57,760 nt of DNA. It comes from Paramoeba atlantica (taxonomy: Eukaryota > Discosea). Below the pieces are notes generated by a model. It saw nothing but the letters and a program-made list of their open reading frames with translations, was not told the origin of the DNA and searched no databases. Numbering within the stretch: the first letter of the stretch is position 1; every line of letters begins with the position of its first letter. Below are positions 46,701-57,760 of the stretch, piece after piece. Both the position numbers and the translations under genes were made by a program. Where the stretch lies: positions 1 through 57,760 of the forward strand of contig CDRNVI010000176.1 of assembly GCA_977017575.1 (NCBI GenBank). The letters run 5' to 3'.

Positions 46701-49296
46701 AAAAAATAGGCAACAAAGTACTCTCCTGATTGTCTTTATATGAACCCAAACAGTGAAGCACAGGTTTTTTTTTTGAACTCAGAAAAAATCTATTTTAAAA
46801 ACTTATTGAAACAATTTTTGGTTTTTTTTTTTTTTAATATTTTCATTCTTTTTGATTTTTTGTTTCATTTTAGCTCCGCCAATTATTTTTTGCTCCTTTT
46901 ACAACCAAAACTGGAGATGTTCATGAACAGTCTACAGTCTTTACTGTCTCTTTTTCTCTTTTTGAATTTTATTTCTTTTTTTAATTTGCAAAAAATAGGT
47001 GGATAATGAAGAAATTGAAAATGAACCATCTTCAAATCTAAAAGTCAAGAAGAAGAGAAAGATTGAAATCAAGTTTGAATTCTTTTTTAAATTGTCAAAA
47101 AAAAGCGGAGAAATGATATCGAAAAATGAATAGCGGATTGGGATTAAAACCTATTTCTTTCACACCAACTGGACTGCCTCAGTGTAACCAAGCAGTTTAC
47201 TTTTCTTCTTATTTATTAAATATGGGAATTATATTTTTGTTTTCTTATATTTCATTGGAAAGGTATTACGGAAATTAGCAGGACCAGACCCAACAGGAGA
47301 TCCACCTGTTTTAGGAGAAGGTTTCTCTTTTCTTTTCTTTTCCCAAAAAAACATATTTTTTCAAGATTTTTTTTGAGATTTTATTGATTGTTGTTTATTT
47401 TCAGCTGCGAAACATTGGAGAAAGAATCCAGAAGGAGGGAAAGAAGTATCAATTGCAATTCACAATTTAATTCAGGTATTTTTCTTTTTATTTCCATCTT
47501 TTTTCCAAAACCAATTTCGTTATCCAGATGCTTCAAGTGAACACAGTTTTGTCATCATTTATTATCCCTCTTCCTCAATTAGCAGACAAAAATAGTCGAG
47601 TTCATGCCTCCTTGAATCTCAATACAGAAACAGGAAGATTGGTACTTTTTTTTTCTCAATCAGTCTGCACACTTTTTTGAAAACTCATTGAAAGAATTTC
47701 AGAGCTGTCGAAACCCAAATTTGCAAAACCAGCCATCTTTAGAAAGAGATGTTTATAAAATTCGGAAGTTTTGAGTTTTTTTAAGATCTTTTGGGATGCA
47801 TATTCTATGTCTTACTCTTCTTTTTAAGTGCTTTCTGTACTCCACCAGGAAAAACTCTTATCGTTGCTGATTATAGCCAACTGGAGGTTTTTTTTGTCAA
47901 AATAACAGTATATTCTTGAAAATATCTCACAATTCATATCTCTGCCAGCTTCGAATTTTAGCTCATGTCACAAAATGTCAATCAATGATCGCTGCATTTC
48001 AACAGGTTTTTTTTCAAAAATGAGAATACAAAAGAAATGAATTCATTTTCTGAATAGGGAGGTGACTTTCATTCTCGCACAGCTATGGGTAACAATTTTT
48101 TCTTTTTTTTTTTTTTCAAATTTCATTGCAAAATTTTGATGTTCTTTTTTTTTGTGCGAATTAGGGATGTACCCACAAATTGAAGAAGCGGTTAAGAATC
48201 AAACAGTCTTATTAGAGTGGTAATACTCTCTCCCAGATCCACTTTTTTTTTTTGTTGAGGTCTTGACATTGATTTTCAGGGACACAACAAAGGGCGCTCC
48301 TCCTGCACCGTTATTGAAGGAAAAATACAAATTAGAGAGAAATAGAGCAAAAGTTCACTTTTTTTCTTTGTTTTGTCACCTTTTTTTTCTTATTTTTGCC
48401 CACCCTTATTATTAATAATAAGGTTCTCAATTTCTCAATTGCCTATGGAAAGACACCCCACGGACTTGCCAATGATTTTGGAGTTTCAGTAAATGAAGGT
48501 CTAATTTATTCATGACTTTTCCAAATTTCTTCTCTCTCTGATTATTTAATTAGCAAGTAATATTCTTGAAAGATGGTATTCTGATCGACCAGAGGTGAAA
48601 GATTGGCAACAAAAAACAATTGCACGCGCTCAAAAATATGGTTGACATTTCAAGTTCAAATTCTTAAAAAATAATCTAATTTATTCTCAAAATAGAATAT
48701 GTTCCAACACTGATAGGTCGTCATCGTCATCTACCTGATATTAACAGGTTTTTAGTTTTAGTTTCCAAATAATTAAATAAAATAAAAAGGTTCCAACCTT
48801 CATCTTCTTTTACAGTACAGTCCAAAAAAAGAAGAAACACAGTGAGCGAGTGGCCATCAACACTCCCATTCAGGTTGATTTTGAATTTTATTTTTTCTGA
48901 TTCTTTTTTTTTTTTAAATCAAAAAATAGGGTGGGGCAGCAGATATTGTTGTTCAGGCAATGATTTTGCTTCACAAAAGTGAACGATTGAAAGAAATGAA
49001 TTGGAGGTTGGATTTTTTTCTTTTGAAGTGTTTTCATTTTCCTTCATTCTGACATTCTTTTGAATATCATAATTAGACAAATTCTTCAAATCCATGATGA
49101 AGTTGTCTTAGAAGGGCCAGAGGAATCTGCTGAAGAGGCACTTCAAATTGTTTTGAGTATTATGGAACAGGTTTTTATTTATTTAAACTATTCATTCAAA
49201 ACCAAGTGAGACTCACTTTTCTTTTAGCCCTTTTCAAAACCACTCTTGGTGCCTTTACAAGCAGATGCTTCAATTACAGATACTTGGTCAAAATAA
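40724..49296 (+). CDS. Organellar family A DNA polymerase (POP-like) with its own 5'-3' exonuclease domain
   Basis: ATG 40724 opens a Ser/Arg/Leu-rich, acid-free presequence (LRRASSSLS repeated), typical of mitochondrial or plastid import. Domain 1, 5'-3' exonuclease: VLLIDVSCIVYR, YHATKEGVKSH, GFVFDSQKNWRKDIDFDY, EIEGFEADDTIASLCQ, IASNDK/DFCQLINERVKIYN, YLALVGDA, TTLRTDGDVSILDLKWD. Domain 2, 3'-5' exonuclease: HAVDTEVIDIDVKKQSP (Exo I), HHYSFDYHVLTNHGI (Exo II), YSVSDAEVTWHL (Exo III). Domain 3, polymerase: NLNTETGRLSCRNPNLQNQP, motif A DYSQLELRILAH (near 47870), motif B RNRAKVLNFSIAYGKTPHGL, motif C QIHDEVVLEG (49092-49101), stop TAA 49294-49296. The exonuclease and polymerase sequence GDTMHMARLWDASR is close to plant POP. 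More than 25 short exons. Role: replication and repair of organelle DNA. Confidence 0.88.
42281..42657 (+). repeat. Threefold tandem copy of an exon end and its splice donor
   Basis: The segment CTTTGTCA...TTTGCAAATTTACATTATGATATTG...GATAAAG|GT occurs at 42281-42347, 42430-42488 and 42590-42657, separated by TC-rich intron-like DNA. Each copy codes for ANLHYDIVIAS and ends at a possible donor. Copies 2 and 3 have no AG acceptor in front of them. All three and the DNA between them are in one open frame. Confidence 0.93.
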
Positions 49297-49682
49297 ATGT
49301 AATTTAACAGGTCCATCCCTCTCCATTTCACTTTTGGATTTTTGATGAAATCAAACCTCCTTTTAAAAGGAACAGTTCTTTTTTCTCTCTGAAAATTCCT
49401 CTCTTTTTCTTCTTCCCTTTTTCCTTCCCCTCTCTTCAAAAAGAACAAATTTGGGAGAAAAAGGAAGATTTCTTTCACATCCAAAAAAAGCCTCTTTGAA
49501 AATCAATTTTTTTTTGCCAAGAAAACAAAGTTTTGAACTTTTATTGCCCCTGAAAATTCTTTCTTTTTGTCTTTTTCGTTTGTGTTTGGGTTGGAGAAAC
49601 TAAATTGTATTTTTTGTTTGTTCTTTCTTGGAGCGATTTTTTTGACTGTTTCTGAACACAATTGAAAAACTTTTTATTTTCG
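49297..49682. other. Intergenic region between the polymerase and ankyrin genes
   Basis: 386 bp of AT-rich DNA without a recognisable gene. The ankyrin start at 49683 is preceded by TTATTTTCG. Confidence 0.4.
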
Positions 49683-52600
49683 ATGAATCGAGGAAATGAG
49701 GTGATTAGAAAGAGGAGAGAAGAAGAAGAGAAAAAGATAAAGGAAGAAGAAGAAGAAGAAAAAGATAAAAGAAAGTTTGGGGTTGTTGCGTGCGAAAAAT
49801 ATTTTTCTTCTTTTTCTTCTTTTTCTCCTTTTTCTCCTTTTTCCTCTTTTTCTGATTTTTTTTCTCATTTTCAAAGAATGGAGATACAACTCCTCTTCAC
49901 TTGGCTGTTCAAGTAGGATCTGAAGAAGATGTTCAAATTTTATTGGAAAAAGGAGAATCAAATGTTGATCTCCCAGACAAGGTTCTTTTGTGTGATTTTA
50001 TTTTGATATTCTTGAATTTGTTATTTCTTTTTCTTTTTCTTTCTTTTCTTTTTTCACATTCTCATTTTTCTTTTTTTTTGGAAAAAAAGGATGGACAAAC
50101 TCCTCTTTTGATTGCTGCTGAAAATGGGTTTGAACAAATTGTTCGACTTTTATTGGAAAAAGGAAAACCAAACGTTGATCTTCCAGATCAGGTTCTTTTG
50201 TTGATTGTTTCTTTTTCTTTTTCTTTTCTCATTTTTCTTTTTTTTTGGAAAAAGGATGGACAAACTCCTCTTTTTATTGCTGCTCAAAATGGATATGAAC
50301 AAATTGTTCAACTTTTATTGGAAAAAGGAGGAGCAGATGTTGATCTTGAAACTAAGGTTCTTTTGTTCATTATTTTCTTTTTCTTTTTCTTTCACTTTCT
50401 CTCATTTTTTTATTATTTTTTTTAATGTAAAGGATGGGGCAACTCCTCTTTATATTGCTGCTCAAAATGGACATCAACAAACTGTTCAACTTTTACTGGA
50501 AAAAGGAAAATCCAATGTTAATCTTGCAACTAAGGTTCTTCTTTTAAAATTTTTTTTATTTTGAAATTGTTGAATTTGGTTTCTTTTTTTTTTCACTTTC
50601 TCATTTTTCTGTTTTTCTATTTCAAGTATGGGGGAACTCCTCTTTTTATTGCTGTTCAACAAGAATATGAACAAATTGTTCAACTTTTATTGGAAAAAGG
50701 AAAACCAAATGTTGATCTTGCAATGCAGGTTCTTCTTTTTATGATATTTTGAATTTGTTCTTTGGTTTCTTTTTTTTTTTCACTTTCTTATTTTTCTATT
50801 TTTATTTGTATCTAAAGGATGGAGGAACTCCTCTTTTGTTTGCTGCTCAAAAAGGAAATGAACAAATTGTTCAACTTTTATTGGGAAAAGGAAAACCAAA
50901 TGTTGATCTTGCAATGCAGGTTCTTCTTCTTATTATTGTATTTTGAATTTGTTGTTCATTGGTTTTTTTTCTTCACTTTCTCATTTTTCTATTTTTTTTA
51001 TATTCATGTAAAGTTTGGAGTAACTCCTCTTTATATCGCTGCTCAACAAGGACATGAACAAACTGTTCAACTTTTATTGGAAAAAGGAAAACCAAATGTT
51101 GATCTTGCAAACCAGGTTCTTCTTTTTATTATTATTATGTTATTTTGAATAAAATATTAATTTATTGGTATTTGGTTTTTTTTTTCACTTTCTCATTTTT
51201 TTATTTTCTAAAGGAGGGAATAACTTCACTTTTTATTGCTGCTCAATATGGACATGAACAAATTGTTCAAATTTTATTAGAAAAAGGAAAATCAAATGTT
51301 GATCTTGCAAATAAGGTTCTTTTGTTGTTTGTTTTCTTTTCTTTTTTTTTTCTTTTTCACTTTCTCATTTTTCGATTATTTTTTTAATGTAAAGAATGGA
51401 ACAACTCCTCTTTTAATTGCTGCTCAACAAGGATATGAACAAACTGTACAAATTTTATTGGAAAAAGGAAAACCAAATGTTGATCTTGCAATGCAGGTTC
51501 TTCTTCACATTGAATTTGTTGTTAATTTGGTTTCTTTTTCTTTTTTTTTTTTTTCGTTTTCTCATTTTTCTATTTTTTTTTAATGTAAAGGATGGAACAA
51601 CTCCTCTTTATATTGCTGCTCAAAATGGACATGAACAAACTGTTCAAATTTTATTGGAAAAAGGAAAACCAAATGTTCATCTTGTAAATAAGGTTCTTTT
51701 TCTCTTCTCTTATATTTTTTTATATTTTTCTTCACATTGAATTTGTTGTTAATTTGATTTCTTTTTCTTTCTTTTTTTTCACTTTCTCATTTTTCAATTT
51801 TGGTTTTCTTTTTCTTACTATTACTTTGAGTTTTGAATGAAAAATGGAACTCATATTTTCAAAATGAACAAAAAAACTAATAATTAAATTTCTCATTCTT
51901 TCTTTTTTTTTGTTCTCAAGGAACAAGAACAAACTCCACTTGATATTGCTGCTCAAAATGGACATCATCAAATTGTCCAACTTTTATTGGAGAAAGGAAA
52001 AGCAAATGTTAATTCCCAAAGAAAGGTTCTTTTTTTTCTTTTAAAAACAATATTTTTAGAATGAAAGGAAGTTTTTTGTTTTGATATTCAAGAAAATATC
52101 TAGTTCATTTTTTTTTTTTGAACTTTTTGCTGAAATCTTTTGATCTCAAAAGGCAGGAGTAACTCCTCTTTTTATTGCTGCTCAACAAGGACATGAACAA
52201 ACTGTTGAAGTGTTATTGGAAAAAGGGAAAGCAAATGTTGATCTTGCAACTAAGGTTTCTTCTTCTTATTATTATATTTTGAATTTGTTCTTTGGTTTCT
52301 TTCTTTTTTTGAATATTTTTTTTTTTTTTTAATGTAAAGTATGGGGTAACTCCTCTTTATATTGCTGCTCAACAAGGACAAGGACAAATTGTTCAACTTT
52401 TATTGAAAAAAGGAAAATCAAATGTTGATCTTGCAACTGAGGTTCTTTTGTTGTTTGTTTTTCTTCTCTTATTTGGTTCTTGTTCTTGTTAAGAAACTTT
52501 TTAACTTTTGACTTGTTGATTTGGTTTTTTTTTCCTTTTTTTGTTTTCATTTTTCGATTTTTTATCAAAAGGATGGAACAACTCCTCTTTCTATTGCTGC

Positions 52601-53123
52601 TGAAGAAGGATATGAACAAATTGTTCAAATTTTATTGGAAAAAGGAAAACCAAATGTTGATCTTGCAAATAAGGTTCTTTTTCTCTTCTTTTATTATTCT
52701 TTTCTTATTATTATTACTTTTTTTTTTTTTTTTTGAATTTTGATGAAATTTGGTTTTTCTATTTTTTTTATTTAAAGAATGGAATAACTCCTCTTTATAT
52801 TGCTGCTCAAAATGGACATGAACAAATTGTTCAACTTCTATTGGAAAAAGGAAAATCAAATGTTAATCTTGTGACTAAGGTTCTTTTGTTGATTGTTTTT
52901 TTGTGTTTAATTTATTATTTTATTCTTTGGGAAATGGGGACTTTTGGAGTGATTCTTTCTCTTCTTTAGGAAGGTAAAACAGTTCTTGATGTTGCAAAAG
53001 ATGAAAGAATTGTTAAGCTAATCATTCAAAAGGTTTAAGTTTTTTTTTTTGTTTTAATTATTCTTAAAATATTGATTAATGTGATTTCACCTTTTGTTTT
53101 CTTGATTTTAGGGACAAACTTAA
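49683..53123 (+). CDS. Ankyrin-repeat protein built from single-repeat exons (15 repeats)
   Basis: Exon 1 (49683-49781) gives a charged Glu/Lys coil (IRKRREEEEKKIKEEEEEEK). Fifteen exons follow, each exactly one ankyrin repeat in phase 0: 49877-49981, 50090-50191, 50255-50356, 50433-50534, 50627-50728, 50818-50919, 51014-51115, 51214-51315, 51395-51496, 51591-51692, 51921-52025, 52153-52254, 52340-52441, 52572-52673, 52778-52879. Most are 102 nt (34 residues) with the pattern DGxTPLxIAAQxGHEQxVQ then LLLEKGKxNVDLAxx. A capping exon starts at 52970 (EGKTVLDVAKDERIVKLIIQ). It ends either at TAA 53036-53038 or by splicing to 53112-53123 (GQT, TAA). The product is about 570 residues and probably a soluble scaffold or binding protein. 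The partner is unknown. Confidence 0.9.
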
Positions 53124-53545
53124 AAACCAACTTAAACAAAAGTAGAAAATTAAAATGTAGAATTTCCAAAAACTAATTTTCAATATGAAGATATACAATC
53201 TTGTTGGAATAATAATAAAACTTTATTAAATTTTTATTAAATTGTTCTTAAAAGTCTTTGTCTTGTCTTTTCAGTGTACAGTTTAGTAAGGTCTTTTAGA
53301 AATGTACAATAGTTGAATTTTTTTTTTATTCTTTGAATTCTCTTTAAAGAAGATGGAATTGCAAATTTAGAGTAACAAATGAAACAAACAGAAAAAAAAC
53401 TTTTTTTTTTTTTTTTAATTTAGACATCAGAGATGCCATTTATTGAAATGAAGTGTAATCTGAACACCCAAGAATACACTTAAATTAAATTGTTATAATT
53501 AAGTAGGATTAACCCACTTCAATGCCAACTTAGTGGCCAAAAGCT
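53124..53545. other. Intergenic region downstream of the ankyrin gene
   Basis: AT-rich, with AATAATAAAAC near 53210, a plausible polyadenylation signal for the ankyrin gene. No gene is visible. Confidence 0.4.
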
Positions 53546-54100
53546 CTAATGTTTCTTTCTATTTCTCATTTGAATCTCTTTCAAAATTCTTTTCTTCTCA
53601 ACAGCTTTAATAGGCCTAATAATCTTCCTTACAATGGAAGGTCTCATTGCACTCTTCAACCAGTGGTTCCTTGCTTGCTCATACTTCTCTCTCCACTTTC
53701 AGTTTTCTTTTTCAACAAAACTTTCTAACATCTCACCAGGTGCAGTTTTTTCTGGAAACCACTTAACAATATTATTTGAAATGAACACAAGAGAAATTAT
53801 TGATCCATTCAGTGCAGCTTGCACTGGAAAGTAAACATTATTAGTTGTAATCACCTTGTCCCTATACATTGCAAAAAACTAACGAATTTTTTCGAAAGAT
53901 TTACGAATCGAATCGATTAAGGTGACGATTCTATCCGAAAGAGACGAAAAACGTCGAAGCATAAGGTGTGCTAAAAAAGAAACCTTTTGTTTTTCTTTGA
54001 TTTTCTCAATTCTTTCTTTTGATTGTGTGTGGAAAAGTGAAATGATTGATCTGGTGGTGTTGTTTTTAATAGTTTGTGAATAAAGAAAAAAAAAAAGAAT
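53546..54100 (-). pseudogene. Unidentified minus-strand reading frame with in-frame TAG and TGA
   Basis: Non-repetitive, coding-like composition on the minus strand. One frame reads IISLFHTQSKERIEKIKEKQ, LMLRRFSSLSDRIVTLIDSI, RKSFEKIR, then TAG (53879-53881), AMYRDKVITTNNVYFPVQAA, LNGSIISLVFISNNIVKWFP, EMLESFVEKEN, then TGA (53699-53701), KWREKYEQARNHWLKSAMRP and SIVRKIIRPIKAVEKKRILK, ending in TAG (53546-53548). No T-rich intron of the local type separates the parts. I do not recognise a domain. It is most simply a decayed gene fragment, or two or three small separate frames. Confidence 0.35.
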
Positions 54101-55439
54101 AACAAACTAAAACATTCACTTGAAATATGGAATAAAAAAGTTCATTGGTAAATCAAACAATCTATCATGTATCTTTCCAAACCTTTCAACTCTTCTTTTC
54201 TTTCAATTTCTTTCTTTTCTCTTTCTATTTTTCTTTTTTTTTCTCACCCGCCACTTTCTTTTCCGAAAAAGAAAAAAAAAATCCAATTCCCAATCAAATG
54301 TTGCCACATCAGCCATTTTCTTTTTCTTTTTTTGGTTTTTTTTTTGGTTTTTTGTTTCGAACAGTTTTTTTTTTCTTTTTTGTTTGTGAGAAAGAAAGAA
54401 AAAAAGAAAAAGAAAGAGAAAGAGAAAGATTCAACAAAAAAGAGAAAAAAACAAAAAAAAACAAAGAAAAAGGATTGTATGACCAAAATTGATTGAAAAG
54501 ATCCAAATGCAAACCAAAAATAAGATTAAAGAAGAAAAAAAGAAAAAGAATTGAATTTGTATTGGTCTTATCTTGATGGAAGCTTGAACAACTAAGAAAA
54601 AACAAGAACATTTGAATTCTTTTTCACTTTGTCAAATTTCAAGAAAAAAAATTGCACCCAAAATAAAAATCGGTTTTTCGGCAAAAAAGTTTTTCTTTTT
54701 TGTTTTTTGTTTTTGTTTGATTTTTGTGTTTGGTTTTTGTTTTTTGAAAGATGAGAAAAATAGACTTTTAGAAATCAAGAGATTTTTGGTTTTTCAATGT
54801 ATCACTTTTATATTAAGAAAGAGAAACGAAAAACCAATCTATTTTTCTCAAAGTGAGAAAGATAAGAGAATTCACAAAATTTATCCGGTGATCCAATTCT
54901 TTGAGGTTTTCTTTCTTTTCTTTTTTCCTCTTCTTTTTCTTGTTTCTTTTTTTCTTTTTCTCTTTTTCTTTTTCGTTTCTTTTTTCTTCTTTTTCCTTCA
55001 TCTCTTTTTCTTTTTTACTTTTTTTCATACAAAATTGTTTTTTTTTTTCTTTTTCCTTTTTTCTTTTTCTCTTTTTTCTTTTTCTCTTTTTTCTTTTTCT
55101 CTTTTTTCTTTTTCTCTTTTTTTTTTTCTTTTTTGAAAAGATTTAGAAAAATGAAAAACTAATTCTTTTTATTCTCAGAATGAACAAAATAAAAAAAATC
55201 AAAAGGGATTCATTTTCTTTTGTGTTGAGTGGGAACAGGATTTCTTTTTTTTCAATGGTTTTTTGATTTCTTTTTTGATTTCTTTTTTTCTTTTTCTCTC
55301 ATTTTCTTCTTTTTTTTTTCTTTTTGTTTTTTTTTATTTCTTTTTTATTTCAGGGTTTTGAAAGCTTAAAAATATGAAAGTTTGTTTTTTGTTGTTTCTT
55401 TTAAGTTTTAATTTTTTTGTTGATATTCGGAATTTTTTT
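54101..55439. other. Subtelomeric low-complexity region
   Basis: Mostly T- and TC-rich runs. One plus-strand stretch of normal composition (about 54745-54903: RFLVFQCITFILRKRNEKPI, DKRIHKIYPVIQFFE before GTTTTC) looks like a single exon, but no start or second exon could be joined. A small gene cannot be excluded. Confidence 0.35.
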
Positions 55440-56884
55440 TGTTTTATTTTTTTTTATTTTAATTGTTTTTTTTCTTCAGAGAGTGTTTTTTATCATTGAA
55501 AATGACATCGTCTTATTCCCTGTGATTTACTGTATCCAAAGAATCCTATTTTTCTCTCAGATAAAGCACAATGTGATGTGATGGGTTAGAGGTTCAGTTT
55601 CTTTTTTCCAACATTTTTTTAAACAATATTTAAATAATTAAAGTTTTAATGTTTTTTCCTTCAGAAACTGTTCTTTATCATTGAAAATAATATCGTCTTA
55701 TTCCTTGTGATTTACTATATCCAAAGAAGCCTATTTTTCTCAGATAAAGCACCTGATGTGATATGAGGGGTTCAGTTTCTTTTTTCCGGTATTTTTTTAA
55801 ACAATAACTAATTACTTTTTTTTATTGTTTTTTCCTTCAGAAACTATTCTTTATTATTGAAAATGATATCGTCTTATTCCTTGTAATTTACTGTATCCAA
55901 AGAAGCCTATTTTTCTCAAATAAAACACTTGATGTGATGTGAGGGGTTCAGTTTCTTTTTTTCGATATTTTTTTAAACAATAACTAATTACTTTTTTTTA
56001 TTGTTTTTTCCTTCAGAAACTGTTTTTTATCATTGAAAATACTATCGTCTTATTCCCTGTGATTTACTCTCTCCAAAGAAGCCTATTTTTCTCAGATAAG
56101 CACCTGATGTGATGTGAGGGGTTCAGTTTCTTTTTTTCAGTATTTTTTTAAATAGTAACTAATTACTTTTTTTTATTATTTTTTCCTTCAGAAACTGTTC
56201 TTTATCATTGAAAATGATATCGTCTTATTCCCTGTGATTTACTGTATCCAAAGAAGCCTATTTTTCTCAGATAAAGCACTTGATGTGATGTGAGGGGTTT
56301 AGTTTCTTTTTTTCAATATTTTTTTAAACAATAACTAATTAGTTTTTTTTATTGTTTTTTCCTTCAGAAACTGTTCTTTATCATTGAAAATACTATCATC
56401 TTATTCCCTGTGATTTACTCTCTCCAAAGAAGCCTATTTTTCTCAGATAAGCACCTGATGTGATGTGAGGGGTTCAGTTTCTTTTTTTCGGTATTTTTTT
56501 AAATAGTAACTAATTACTTTTTTTTATTGTTTTTTTCTTCAGAGAGTGTTTTTTATCATTGAAAATTACATCGTCTTATTCCTTGTGATTTACTGTATCC
56601 AAAGAATCCTATTTTTCTCTCAGATAAAACACAATGTGATGTGATGTGAGGGGTTCAGTTTCTTTTTTCTGATATTTTTTTAAACAATATTTAAATAATT
56701 AAAGTTTTAATGTTTTTTTCTTTCAGAGAGTGTTCTTTATCATTGAAAATAACATTGTCTTATTCCTTGTGATTTACTGTATCCAAAGAAGTTTATTTTT
56801 CTCTCAGATAAGCACTTGATGTGATGTGAGGGGTTCAATTTCTTTTTTTCCGACATGTTTTTAAACAATAACTAATTACTTTTT
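55440..56884. repeat. Subtelomeric tandem repeat, 8 units of ~175-185 bp
   Basis: Unit anchor CTTCAG occurs at 55474, 55659, 55835, 56011, 56186, 56362, 56537 and (as CTTTCAG) about 56720. Each unit contains TTTATCATTGAAAAT, CGTCTTATTCC, TGTGATTTACT, TCCAAAGAA, TTTTTCTC(TC)AGATAA and GTGAGGGGTTCAGTTTC. Two subtypes exist: units 1, 7 and 8 have CAGAGAGTG, and units 2-6 have CAGAAACT. No coding potential. Confidence 0.95.
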
Positions 56885-57760
56885 TTTAGGGTTTAGGGTT
56901 TAGGGTTTAGGGTTTAGGGTTTAGGGTTTAGGGTTTAGGGTTTAGGGTTTAGGGTTTAGGGTTTAGGGTTTAGGGTTTAGGGTTTAGGGTTTAGGGTTTA
57001 GGGTTTAGGGTTTAGGGTTTAGGGTTTAGGGTTTAGGGTTTAGGGTTTAGGGTTTAGGGTTTAGGGTTTAGGGTTTAGGGTTTAGGGTTTAGGGTTTAGG
57101 GTTTAGGGTTTAGGGTTTAGGGTTTAGGGTTTAGGGTTTAGGGTTTAGGGTTTAGGGTTTAGGGTTTAGGGTTTAGGGTTTAGGGTTTAGGGTTTAGGGT
57201 TTAGGGTTTAGGGTTTAGGGTTTAGGGTTTAGGGTTTAGGGTTTAGGGTTTAGGGTTTAGGGTTTAGGGTTTAGGGTTTAGGGTTTAGGGTTTAGGGTTT
57301 AGGGTTTAGGGTTTAGGGTTTAGGGTTTAGGGTTTAGGGTTTAGGGTTTAGGGTTTAGGGTTTAGGGTTTAGGGTTTAGGGTTTAGGGTTTAGGGTTTAG
57401 GGTTTAGGGTTTAGGGTTTAGGGTTTAGGGTTTAGGGTTTAGGGTTTAGGGTTTAGGGTTTAGGGTTTAGGGTTTAGGGTTTAGGGTTTAGGGTTTAGGG
57501 TTTAGGGTTTAGGGTTTAGGGTTTAGGGTTTAGGGTTTAGGGTTTAGGGTTTAGGGTTTAGGGTTTAGGGTTTAGGGTTTAGGGTTTAGGGTTTAGGGTT
57601 TAGGGTTTAGGGTTTAGGGTTTAGGGTTTAGGGTTTAGGGTTTAGGGTTTAGGGTTTAGGGTTTAGGGTTTAGGGTTTAGGGTTTAGGGTTTAGGGTTTA
57701 GGGTTTAGGGTTTAGGGTTTAGGGTTTAGGGTTTAGGGTTTAGGGGTTTAGGGTTTAGGG
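56885..57760. repeat. Telomere, (TTTAGGG)n, chromosome right end
   Basis: 876 bp, about 125 units, essentially perfect. The G-rich strand reads 5'->3' toward the window's right edge, as expected at a right-hand telomere. One unit near 57743 has GGGG. The TTTAGGG type is found in plants and several protist groups. Confidence 0.98.

Noticed and set aside
49224..49484. 86-codon minus-strand frame across the polymerase 3' end
   Set aside because: It overlaps the last polymerase exon antisense and continues into low-complexity intergenic DNA.
56885..57760. Interstitial telomere or CRISPR-like array
   Set aside because: The 7-bp TTTAGGG units have no spacers and run uninterrupted to the window edge in the orientation of a right telomere.

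Overview
The window is a eukaryotic nuclear chromosome end from an unidentified, probably unicellular, protist. The right edge (56885-57760) is an uninterrupted TTTAGGG telomere array preceded by a subtelomeric tandem repeat. The DNA is AT-rich and genes are dense and intron-rich. Nearly every intron is a pyrimidine tract on the sense strand (T or TC runs) with a donor of the GTTTTT/GTTCTT type rather than GTAAGT, so transcription direction can be read by eye. TTTAGGG telomeres and a plant/protist-type organellar DNA polymerase argue against animals and fungi. I cannot name the organism. All multi-exon models below were spliced by hand; for most, every intron phase was checked for consistency.

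Left part (1-21.4 kb): a duplicated, transposon-invaded accessory region. It holds the 3' end of an unidentified gene, three minus-strand paralogues of a Golgi-type 2-O-sulfotransferase, a tandem pair of secreted leucine-rich-repeat genes, a tandem pair of an unrecognised ~203-residue gene, an orphan duplicated sulfotransferase exon, and decayed DDE transposon copies. The transposon sequence lies in the same sulfotransferase intron in two copies and next to the orphan exon.

Middle part (21.4-40.5 kb): single-copy regulatory genes. These are a ~1449-residue minus-strand protein with two subtilisin/P-domain units that have lost different catalytic residues; four tRNA-Met(CAT) genes nested in one of its introns; an RGS-domain gene; a filamin-LRR-HECT ubiquitin ligase (18 exons, 1432 residues); and a RING/B-box/NHL (TRIM-type) ligase.

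Right part (40.7-57.8 kb): a DNA polymerase I-type organellar polymerase with a presequence, a 5'-3' exonuclease, a 3'-5' exonuclease and a polymerase domain in one gene; then an ankyrin gene in which each repeat is one phase-0 exon; then a decayed minus-strand reading frame, the ~176-bp subtelomeric array and the telomere.

The most unusual items are the double pseudo-subtilisin with PA-like inserts in its P domains, the nested tRNA cluster, the one-piece exonuclease-POP polymerase with a locally triplicated exon end, and the repeated association of transposon sequence with one sulfotransferase intron.
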